A DNA stretch of 5,739 nt from an uncultured Lachnospiraceae bacterium (lineage in GTDB: Bacteria > Bacillota > Clostridia > Lachnospirales > Lachnospiraceae), in contig CACZOS010000023.1 in NCBI GenBank assembly GCA_902782815.1, forward strand, positions 1 to 5,739, read 5' to 3'. Both the position numbers and the translations under genes were made by a program. The notes beneath the pieces were generated by a model. That model saw only the letters and a program-made list of their open reading frames with translations, was not told where the DNA came from and ran no database searches. Shown here piece after piece: positions 1-4,612 of this stretch (position 1 is the first letter of the stretch; the number at the start of each line of letters is the position of its first letter).

Positions 1-407
1 AAGGTTCCCATGAAGCTGAACCAGCCGTACATGATGACGGCAACCGCTCCGGCGGAAGCGCCGGAGGATATACCGAGAACATAGGGGTCAGCCAGAGAGT
101 TCTTGGTCAGGGCCTGCATCAGGATGCCGCTCAAGGCCAGACCAGCCCCCACCATAAAGGCCATGAGCACCCGGGGAAACCGGATAGCCCAGACGATGGA
201 CTCCTCCGATGCGCTCCAGGTGGCCGGATAGATTTCTTTACGGCTCAGATGATTGGCCAGAACCTTGCACACGGTTCCGGGACTCACCATAACGCTCCCC
301 AGAAAGATGGCCAGGATCAGTGCTCCCGCCATCAGGGCGATCATCGCGATGCAGAAGATGATGAATGACCGCTTGCTTCGTAAGGGTAGGATCGTTAATT
401 TCTTCAT
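1..407 (-). CDS. FecCD-family ABC importer permease, N-terminal part (runs off window)
   Basis: Membrane permease subunit of a BtuC/FhuB/FepD-type importer, which moves iron-siderophore, haem or cobalamin complexes across the cytoplasmic membrane using ATP from a partner ATPase. The 135 visible residues start with a short basic N-terminus and a first membrane helix at about residues 14-37. The family signature follows: an R-F-P-R motif at 76-79, a Gly-rich helix with LSGILMQ at 92-98, then NSLADPYVLG at 103-112 and SSGASAGA at 114-121. This matches the usual pattern of W..R.PR followed by SG..Q...NPLADP..LG.SSGA. Family members are about 330 residues long, so more than half lies beyond position 1. 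The ATG at 405-407 has an AGGGAG ribosome site 10 bases upstream. It begins 24 bases after the stop of the lipoprotein gene with no terminator between, so the two are almost certainly co-transcribed. The substrate cannot be told from this fragment. Confidence 0.93.
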   Translation of the reverse strand, partial: MKKLTILPLRSKRSFIIFCIAMIALMAGALILAIFLGSVMVSPGTVCKVLANHLSRKEIYPATWSASEESIVWAIRFPRVLMAFMVGAGLALSGILMQALTKNSLADPYVLGISSGASAGAVAVIMYGWFSFMGT

Positions 408-431
408 ACTGGAATGACTCCCTGCTTATTT

Positions 432-1484
432 TTATTTGAATTTGTCGGGATAAAGCTGCTGGGCGATGGATTTCACCAGGTCTGCGGAACCTGCGGAGCC
501 CTGCATGATGGCGCAGTTGGCCACGTAGATCTTATCCTCTTTTACTGCACGAAGGTCTTTGGTGTATGTGTTGCTCTTTAAGAATTCCTTCTTTGCCTCC
601 ACATCTCCGTTGTATTCAAGGATCAGGATGGCATCGGGATCTTTGGCTACCACTTCTTCCCAGGACGGGGTGGCCCAGCCTTTTTCGATCTCGCTGAAGG
701 AGGAGATGGCGCCGGCCTTTTCCAGAATGTCGCCGGGCATACCCTGGCAGGCGGTAAAGGGAGCATCTTCACCGGAGTCGTATACGAATACATTTACCGG
801 GTTTTTGTATGCGTCGTCGCCCAGGGTCTTGGCTACCTCATCCAGGGTATTTTTCATGGTCTGGACTTTTTCTGCGGCTACGTCTTCCACCTGGAAGATC
901 TTGCCCAGAGTCTCATAGTCTTTGTAAAGGTCTTCGAATTTTGCGCTGTCGGAACATACATAGGGGAAGTAAGGAGCGATATTGTGCTCTTTACAGAAGT
1001 CGATGCTGTAGTTCTTGTCGGAGAATAAGCTGTCCCAGCCCACCAGGAAGTCCGGTTCCACGGCAAGTACGGTTTCCTTGGATACATCCCTTAAGTTTGT
1101 TCCTGCCTCCACCAGTTCTTTTACGCCCTTTTCATTGGGGTACTGGTAATCGGTGTTTACACAGGCTCCGGATACATATCCTGCCATGCAGTCCTCAAGA
1201 CCCAGATCGAAGAACATATCCGCCATCTGGTCACCGTCTGCCACCACGTGGGTGGGTTTTGCGGTGAAGGTGTAGTCCACGTTGGTTCCCAGACCGCTGC
1301 GGTCAAGGTTGAGGGTGATGGTCACCGGCTCGTAGTCTCCGGTCTCTCCGGAGGAAGCCTGGGTGATCTTCTCGGCTGCCGCTGTCTGGTCTTCGCTTTC
1401 TGTCTTGGTTGAACTGCCGCAGCCGGCCAGCAGGCCTGCTGTCAGGGCAGTTGCCATAAATAATGCCAATAATTTCTTTTTCAT
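432..1484 (-). CDS. ABC importer substrate-binding lipoprotein (iron-siderophore/haem/cobalamin class)
   Basis: Extracellular lipid-anchored binding protein that captures the ligand and delivers it to the adjacent FecCD permease. The signal peptide has MKKK, a hydrophobic stretch and the lipobox LLAGC, giving lipidated Cys22. A Ser/Thr/Glu/Gln-rich spacer follows to about residue 50. The rest fits the periplasmic-binding-protein type 2 fold (Peripla_BP_2, the FepB/BtuF/FhuD class): an N-lobe strand at THVVA (78-82), VEPDFLVGW at 142-150, a long interlobe helix at about 185-222, and the C-lobe motif W-ATPSWEEVVAKDPDAILIL at 270-289. Length (350 residues) is normal. The start is fixed by AAGGAGG at 1489-1495, four bases before the ATG. 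It is the first gene of the visible operon. The mature part has six cysteines besides the lipidated one (99, 108, 164, 177, 246, 324), more than I would expect for this class. The ligand is not resolved; iron complexes are the commonest guess. Confidence 0.93.
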   Translation of the reverse strand: MKKKLLALFMATALTAGLLAGCGSSTKTESEDQTAAAEKITQASSGETGDYEPVTITLNLDRSGLGTNVDYTFTAKPTHVVADGDQMADMFFDLGLEDCMAGYVSGACVNTDYQYPNEKGVKELVEAGTNLRDVSKETVLAVEPDFLVGWDSLFSDKNYSIDFCKEHNIAPYFPYVCSDSAKFEDLYKDYETLGKIFQVEDVAAEKVQTMKNTLDEVAKTLGDDAYKNPVNVFVYDSGEDAPFTACQGMPGDILEKAGAISSFSEIEKGWATPSWEEVVAKDPDAILILEYNGDVEAKKEFLKSNTYTKDLRAVKEDKIYVANCAIMQGSAGSADLVKSIAQQLYPDKFK

Positions 1485-1499
1485 GTTGCCTCCTTTTCT

Positions 1500-1536
1500 T
1501 TGCGTAAATGATCACGCAATGCTCATGTAAGAGCAT
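1500..1536 (-). other. Two tandem small hairpins in the leader of the binding-protein gene
   Basis: Read on the minus strand, a hairpin with 6-bp arms (1531-1536 with 1519-1524, loop 6) is followed at once by a second with 6-bp arms (1514-1519 with 1500-1505, loop 8). The two share base 1519. The second ends five bases before the AAGGAGG ribosome site. There is no U-tract, so neither is a terminator. They could stabilise the mRNA or tune access to the ribosome site. The arms are seen directly; any role is inferred. Confidence 0.4.
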
Positions 1537-1553
1537 GATAAATGGTTGATCCG

Positions 1554-1589
1554 TAGTTTTTTCTATGCCTGTACAGTAAGAAAAAACTA
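1554..1589. repeat. Perfect 11-bp inverted repeat, candidate operator
   Basis: The arms at 1554-1564 (TAGTTTTTTCT) and 1579-1589 (AGAAAAAACTA) are perfectly complementary and separated by 14 bases. That spacer carries an 8-base palindrome CTGTACAG (1569-1576), nearly centred on the dyad. The element lies 70-105 bases upstream of the lipoprotein ATG, where promoter and operator sequences of the importer operon should be. It could bind a dimeric regulator or fold as an RNA stem if transcription starts upstream. It is too long and too symmetric to dismiss, but the arms are A/T runs, which raises the chance of coincidence. Confidence 0.45.
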
Positions 1590-1847
1590 ACATTTGATAC
1601 CGTTATTTTATCCTTATCTATACAGGGAAAATAAGAAAAATTTTGTGCAAAAACAGGGAATATACGGAATTGATTCTGGTTGGATTTGGAAAAAAAGAAA
1701 GAGAATGATTACTTGATCGACCTGGGCCGGTGGGCTTCAGTTTTCAGGGAAAAGTGAAAGATAATTATTTGGAATATCCGGGACGAAATTGGAAAATATG
1801 ACACTACCCTGGCAGGAGTGCTTTGACTGGCGTAACGGCTGTTTGAA

Positions 1848-1856
1848 TGATATAAT
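1848..1856 (+). promoter_or_regulatory. Extended -10 promoter for the XRE gene
   Basis: TGATATAAT is an exact extended -10 (TGN-TATAAT), with the -10 hexamer at 1851-1856. A TTGACT at 1823-1828 resembles a -35 but stands 22 bases away, too far for normal spacing, so the TG extension probably carries recognition. Transcription would start near 1863, leaving a leader of about 29 bases that includes the AAAGGAG ribosome site. Confidence 0.6.
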
Positions 1857-1876
1857 TAATATACTATTTATTATGA

Positions 1877-1883
1877 AAAGGAG
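1877..1883 (+). promoter_or_regulatory. Ribosome binding site that decides the XRE start
   Basis: AAAGGAG ends 8 bases before the ATG at 1892 but only 2 bases before the in-frame ATG at 1886. Normal spacing favours 1892, which also gives the N-terminus MAAKK instead of MGMAAKK. Confidence 0.7.
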
Positions 1884-1891
1884 AGATGGGT

Positions 1892-2416
1892 ATGGCAGCA
1901 AAAAAGGTTGGCGATTTGATCAGAGAAGCACGTACGGGAGCAGGTCTTACCCAGGAAGCCCTGGCCAGGAAGATAAGCGGTCTCTCCGCGGCGGATATCG
2001 GCAAGGCGGAGAGAGGGGAGAAGAGTCTCACCCAGGAACAGCTTAAATCCATCGCCAGGGTTACGGGTGTCACCCAGAAATCCCTGCTGGATGCGGCCAG
2101 GAATGCCTCCTCATCCGGAAGAAAGACGGGCACCGCCGCCAAAAAGCCTGCTTCCTCCGCGGCTAAGACAGGAAGCACCGCCGGGGAGACCCTGACGGCG
2201 GCGGAGAAACGGTTTTTAAAGCTTTATCGTGAGGCTGACGCCAAATCCAGGGATCTGGCAAAGACCATCCTGGAGGGCAAGGCGGATACCGCCGAGCTTT
2301 TACTGAAGATCCTGGGCAAAAAGGTGACCGGAGCCGGTTCTTCCCCCTCATCCTCCGACAGTGGCATGTCCGATCTCATGAGCACCCTTTTGGGCAATAT
2401 GATGGGCAAGAAATAA
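1892..2416 (+). CDS. XRE-family helix-turn-helix protein with low-complexity linker and Met-rich tail
   Basis: Probable cytoplasmic DNA-binding regulator of 174 residues; its target is unknown. Residues 4-66 form a Cro/CI-type HTH_3 domain: VGDLIREARTGAGLTQEALARKI, then GLSAADIGKAERGEKSLTQEQLKSIARVTGV, with the typical LTQEALA helix and the I..AERGEKSLT turn. Residues 67-100 are a disordered, Ala/Ser/Thr/Lys-rich linker with a TAAKK repeat flavour. A charged helix follows at about 101-128 (AEKRFLKLYREADAKSRDLAKTIL), like the dimerisation helix after many XRE domains, then a Leu-rich segment to about 145. A Ser-rich hinge (149-158) leads to an amphipathic Met/Leu tail MSDLMSTLLGNMMGKK. The start at 1892 is chosen on ribosome-site spacing. 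It is monocistronic and faces the ArsR-type gene 40 bases away. It may regulate itself or the divergent importer operon, but nothing in the sequence proves this. Confidence 0.85.
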   Translation: MAAKKVGDLIREARTGAGLTQEALARKISGLSAADIGKAERGEKSLTQEQLKSIARVTGVTQKSLLDAARNASSSGRKTGTAAKKPASSAAKTGSTAGETLTAAEKRFLKLYREADAKSRDLAKTILEGKADTAELLLKILGKKVTGAGSSPSSSDSGMSDLMSTLLGNMMGKK

Positions 2417-2437
2417 GGAACCGGTGAGAGTGTTTAT

Positions 2438-2451
2438 CGGGATTTATCCCG
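2438..2451. other. Small hairpin between convergent genes, weak terminator candidate
   Basis: The 40 bases between the XRE stop and the ArsR-type stop contain CGGGA and TCCCG around a TTTA loop, a 5-bp stem. No T-tract follows on either strand, so it is at best a weak or factor-assisted end for the two convergent transcripts. No better terminator was found in this gap. Confidence 0.25.
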
Positions 2452-2456
2452 CATGG

Positions 2457-2825
2457 CTAATCCCGGCAGGAGATATCCCCTACATTTTCGATGATCCGGT
2501 GGAGAGTCTGGGTCAGCAGGGTATCTGCCGCCTTGTAGAACATTTCCTTCCCTGATCTTCTTGAGGTGATCAGACCGGAGGTCTTGAGCAGCCTTAAATG
2601 ATGGGAGACGGCAGGGCTGGTCATGCCCACGATGGCCGCGATGTCGATGACGCATTCCTCCGCATGGCACAGGAGCCAGAAGATCCGCAGACGGGAGGGA
2701 TCTCCCAGCTGCTTCATGGCGTCGGCGACGCTGGTGATGACCTCATCCGAGGGCATCAGGTTCAGGACTTTCTGCCGTTCCTCTTCATTCATGTGGTCAT
2801 GGGGGAGCTCCAGTGTTTTTTTCAT
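2457..2825 (-). CDS. ArsR/SmtB-family winged-helix repressor
   Basis: Small dimeric repressor of 122 residues, of the family that leaves DNA when it binds a metal or other ligand. The winged-helix core is clear: DAMKQLGDPSRLRIFWLL at 35-52, C-VIDIAAIVGMTSPAVSHHLRLLKTSGLI at 58-86 with the recognition helix at 69-81, and the beta wing SRRSGKEMFYKA at 88-99. The usual alpha-3 ELCVCD metal box reads EECVID here, with Cys58 kept and the second Cys replaced by Ile60; an extra Cys53 and His54 sit just before it. The alpha-5 DxH...HxxE zinc site is not kept, although His109 and Glu113 lie in that helix. His9 and His11 near the N-terminus (PHDH) and Cys120 are other possible ligands. The ribosome site AGAGG stands 6 bases before the ATG. 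It is divergent from the purine permease, and no metal transporter lies beside it. Confidence 0.92.
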   Translation of the reverse strand: MKKTLELPHDHMNEEERQKVLNLMPSDEVITSVADAMKQLGDPSRLRIFWLLCHAEECVIDIAAIVGMTSPAVSHHLRLLKTSGLITSRRSGKEMFYKAADTLLTQTLHRIIENVGDISCRD

Positions 2826-2864
2826 AGATAACCTCTTTTCACATTTTATAGCAATTTCCAGACA

Positions 2865-2892
2865 AGTATATCATATACGATTAAAAATGTAA
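2865..2892 (-). promoter_or_regulatory. Promoter of the ArsR-type gene
   Basis: On the minus strand, a -35 TTACAT (2887-2892, 4 of 6 to consensus) and a -10 TATACT (2865-2870, 5 of 6) are separated by 16 bases. Transcription would start near 2858, about 33 bases before the ATG and upstream of the AGAGG ribosome site. Confidence 0.6.
2866..2878. promoter_or_regulatory. Candidate operator dyad overlapping the arsR-type -10
   Basis: GTATATCATATAC is a perfect 6-1-6 palindrome centred on base 2872. It overlaps the -10 hexamer of the leftward promoter, where bound repressor would block polymerase. ArsR/SmtB proteins commonly repress their own genes through AT-rich dyads, so autoregulation is a reasonable inference. 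The site is shorter than the 12-2-12 operators typical of the family, and TA-rich palindromes arise by chance in DNA this AT-rich. Confidence 0.45.
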
Positions 2893-2933
2893 TTAATTAT
2901 TTAGTGTAAAATATTGTTCTTAAATAAATAACC

Positions 2934-2962
2934 TGGACATCAGACTTCCTTTATTTTATACT
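2934..2962 (+). promoter_or_regulatory. Promoter of the purine permease gene
   Basis: TGGACA (2934-2939, 5 of 6 to the -35 consensus) and TATACT (2957-2962, 5 of 6 to the -10) are separated by an ideal 17 bases. Transcription would start near 2969, giving a leader of about 70 bases that contains the hairpin at 2979-3013. Confidence 0.7.
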
Positions 2963-2978
2963 GAAGGTGTATTTTAAA

Positions 2979-3013
2979 TATTTTCAGCAGCTGCTGATCA
3001 GCTGCAGAATATA
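2979..3013 (+). other. G+C-rich leader hairpin before the purine permease
   Basis: The core stem pairs GCAGCTG (2987-2993) with CAGCTGC (2999-3005) around the loop CTGAT. It extends outward through one mismatch to 2983-2985 with 3007-3009, then through another to 2979-2981 with 3011-3013. The left part also forms a competing 12-base palindrome CAGCAGCTGCTG (2985-2996). The element stands out in very AT-rich DNA and ends 12 bases before the GGGAGGG ribosome site. No U-run follows, so it is not an intrinsic terminator. It could be an RNA control element or a protein-binding dyad. Confidence 0.5.
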
Positions 3014-3039
3014 AACCGTATTTCCGGGAGGGATGAAAT

Positions 3040-4404
3040 ATGCTGGAGAAACTATTTAAACTGAAAGAACATAATACCGACGTCCGGACGGAGGTGATCG
3101 CGGGGATCACCACCTTCCTGGCCATGGCCTATATCCTGGCCGTCAATCCGGCGATCCTGGGTTCCGTCATGGATCCTAACGGTGTCTTCGTGGCCACTGC
3201 CATCGCCTCGGCCGTAGCCACCTTTATCATGGCATTTCTGGCCAATTACCCTATCGCTTTGTCAGCCGGTCTGGGTCTGAATGCCTATTTTGCCTACACG
3301 GTGTGTATGGGTGAGCTTAAGGATGTGGCCAACCCCTTTACCATCGCCCTGACGGCGGTCTTTGTGGAAGGTATTATCTTCATCATCCTGTCCTTCTTTA
3401 ATGCCCGTGAGGCCATCATCAACGGTATTCCCAATAACCTGAAGAACGGGATCACCGTGGGGATCGGTCTTTTTGTGGCTTATATCGGTCTTCAGGGAGC
3501 GAATATCGTCAGTCTCTCCGCCGCGCCGGACGGAACCGTTGACATCGGGCTGGGTAATTTCGGAACGCCCCAGGTGGCCCTTGCCCTGGTGGGCTTTGCC
3601 ATCATTGCCATCCTTGCCCATTACCGGATAAAAGGTGGTGTCCTGATCGGTATCCTTGCCACATGGGTCCTGGGTATGCTGGCTCAGGCCATCCACTGGT
3701 ATCAGGGAGACGCCAGCCTCTATCCCAATTTCTCCCAGGGTCTTGCCTTCGGTGGCCTGGCCAATACCGCTTTTAAATTCAACTTTGCCTGGGTGGGATC
3801 CCATCTCATTCATTTTATCGCCATCGTTTTTGCCTTCCTCTACGTGGATCTGTTCGATACCATCGGAACCGTGGTGGGTGTTGCGGATAAGGCGGACCTG
3901 CTGGACGAGGAAGGAAATGTGAAAAATGTGGGGAAGGTTCTTATGGCTGATGCCGTGGGAACCACAGTTGGTGCCTGTCTGGGTACCTCCACCATCACCA
4001 GTTTCGTGGAGTCCAGCGCCGGAGTGGCCGCCGGAGGACGTACCGGCCTTACCTCTTTTACCACCGGGGTTATGTTTGTCCTTTCCCTCTTCCTGTCCCC
4101 CATCTTCCTGGCTATTCCCGGCTTTGCCACAGCCCCTGCCCTCATGTATGTGGGTATGCTCATGGCCAGTTCCGCCAAGAAGATCCAGTTTGACGGGGAC
4201 ATGGCAGACACTGTGGGTGCTTATCTGGCCATGCTGATCATGCCGCTAAGCTACTCCATCGCAAACGGTATCCTTTTTGCCATCGTGGGATGGGTTATCG
4301 TCAAAGTTTTCACCGGCAAGGCAAAGGATATCAAGCCTGCCGTCTGGGTGGTCTTTGCCCTGTTTGCCCTGCGTATCGTAACCATGATCACGGATTTCCG
4401 GTAA
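3040..4404 (+). CDS. AzgA/PbuG-type purine nucleobase permease (NCS2 superfamily)
   Basis: Cytoplasmic-membrane proton symporter for purine bases. Relatives include Bacillus PbuG/PbuO (hypoxanthine/guanine) and E. coli adenine and guanine/hypoxanthine permeases. The 454 residues are a normal full length. Hallmarks are the N-terminal TDVRTEVIAGITTFLAMAYI (13-32), GLGLNAYFAY (77-86), GIPNNLKNGITVGIGLF (129-145), DLFDTIGT (270-277) and the long loop ADAVGTTVGACLGTSTIT with ESSAGVAAGGRTGLT (303-338). About a dozen or more hydrophobic segments are visible, as expected for a fold of 14 spans. The ATG has GGGAGGG at 3026-3032, seven bases upstream. The gene has its own promoter and terminator and so looks monocistronic. 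No purine riboswitch, often found before such genes in Firmicutes, was recognised in the leader. Whether the substrate is guanine/hypoxanthine or adenine cannot be told by eye. Confidence 0.95.
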   Translation: MLEKLFKLKEHNTDVRTEVIAGITTFLAMAYILAVNPAILGSVMDPNGVFVATAIASAVATFIMAFLANYPIALSAGLGLNAYFAYTVCMGELKDVANPFTIALTAVFVEGIIFIILSFFNAREAIINGIPNNLKNGITVGIGLFVAYIGLQGANIVSLSAAPDGTVDIGLGNFGTPQVALALVGFAIIAILAHYRIKGGVLIGILATWVLGMLAQAIHWYQGDASLYPNFSQGLAFGGLANTAFKFNFAWVGSHLIHFIAIVFAFLYVDLFDTIGTVVGVADKADLLDEEGNVKNVGKVLMADAVGTTVGACLGTSTITSFVESSAGVAAGGRTGLTSFTTGVMFVLSLFLSPIFLAIPGFATAPALMYVGMLMASSAKKIQFDGDMADTVGAYLAMLIMPLSYSIANGILFAIVGWVIVKVFTGKAKDIKPAVWVVFALFALRIVTMITDFR

Positions 4405-4410
4405 GGAAAG

Positions 4411-4433
4411 ACAGGGTGGGAATACTGCCCTGT
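4411..4433 (+). other. Hairpin just after the permease stop
   Basis: ACAGGG (4411-4416) pairs with CCCTGT (4428-4433), extended inward by one G-U pair, around a 9-base loop. A TTTTT run comes only at 4444-4448, ten bases past the stem, so termination here would be weak. It may protect the 3' end or act together with the stronger terminator that follows. Confidence 0.3.
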
Positions 4434-4469
4434 TGCCTGTACATTTTTATAGAAGATCAGTATCCTGTG

Positions 4470-4504
4470 AGGGGAGCAGACCGGTTTCGGCCTGCTCCCT
4501 TTTT
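4470..4504 (+). terminator. Intrinsic terminator of the purine permease gene
   Basis: GGGAGCAG (4472-4479) pairs perfectly with CTGCTCCC (4492-4499). After an A-C mismatch, CCG/CGG continue to a GTTT loop. Five Ts (4500-4504) follow the stem directly. This is a textbook Rho-independent terminator and separates the permease from ppk1. Confidence 0.9.
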
Positions 4505-4528
4505 CTCCCATTTTCCTTGCGGGAAGGA

Positions 4529-4557
4529 TTGCCGTAAAGGGGGAAATGATGTACTAT
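4529..4557 (+). promoter_or_regulatory. Probable ppk1 promoter
   Basis: TTGCCG (4529-4534, 4 of 6) and TACTAT (4552-4557) are separated by 17 bases, just downstream of the permease terminator. Transcription from about 4564 would leave only some 7 bases before an in-frame ATG at 4571 but about 49 before the ATG at 4613, which favours the later start. No clear Pho box was seen. Confidence 0.45.
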
Positions 4558-4612
4558 TAAGAGAGGAAAAATGTCGGCCGTTTGTGAAATAAACAGAGGG
4601 GAAAAGAGAAAA

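Larger units (their letters stand above)
1485..1891. other. AT-rich divergent intergenic region, no gene
   Basis: This gap separates the leftward ABC importer operon from the rightward XRE gene. I see no convincing protein in any frame: open stretches here are short, lack ribosome sites and extend out of real genes. It contains the leader hairpins at 1500-1536, the inverted repeat at 1554-1589 and the rightward extended -10 at 1848-1856. I could not pick out a convincing -35/-10 pair for the leftward operon. Matches to a Fur box are only partial (see rejected items). No cobalamin riboswitch motif is recognisable. Confidence 0.6.

Noticed and set aside
1303..1593. Minus-strand open frame of 96 codons spanning the lipoprotein start
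   Set aside because: It is a shifted frame over the real lipoprotein gene, with Arg/Pro-rich out-of-frame composition and no ribosome site.
1607..1773. Possible Fur boxes: GATAAGGATAAA on the minus strand (1607-1618), an AGAATGATTA match near 1699-1708, and AGATAATTATTT at 1759-1770
   Set aside because: Each matches only part of the Fur consensus (two direct hexamers without the inverted third, or one good half-site), and such matches are expected by chance in AT-rich DNA. An iron link is plausible from the transporter class but not shown by these sites.
1485..1788. Cobalamin riboswitch before the ABC importer operon
   Set aside because: No recognisable B12-box on the minus strand, and the leader beside the ribosome site holds only two simple hairpins.
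1823..1856. TTGACT as a -35 paired with the TATAAT at 1851
   Set aside because: The spacing of 22 bases is too long for a normal sigma-70-type promoter; the TG extension better explains the site.
1886..1891. Earlier in-frame ATG for the XRE gene at 1886
   Set aside because: It is only 2 bases from the AAAGGAG site; the ATG at 1892 has normal 8-base spacing.
2893..3039. Purine riboswitch before the NCS2 permease
   Set aside because: The conserved aptamer core (paired arms with the TATGG and CTACC-type joining segments) is not visible and the predicted leader is too short for an aptamer plus expression platform.
3262..4237. Several long open frames inside the purine permease on both strands
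   Set aside because: They are shadows of a gene whose full-length protein matches its family from end to end; their compositions are low-complexity or odd and they lack ribosome sites.
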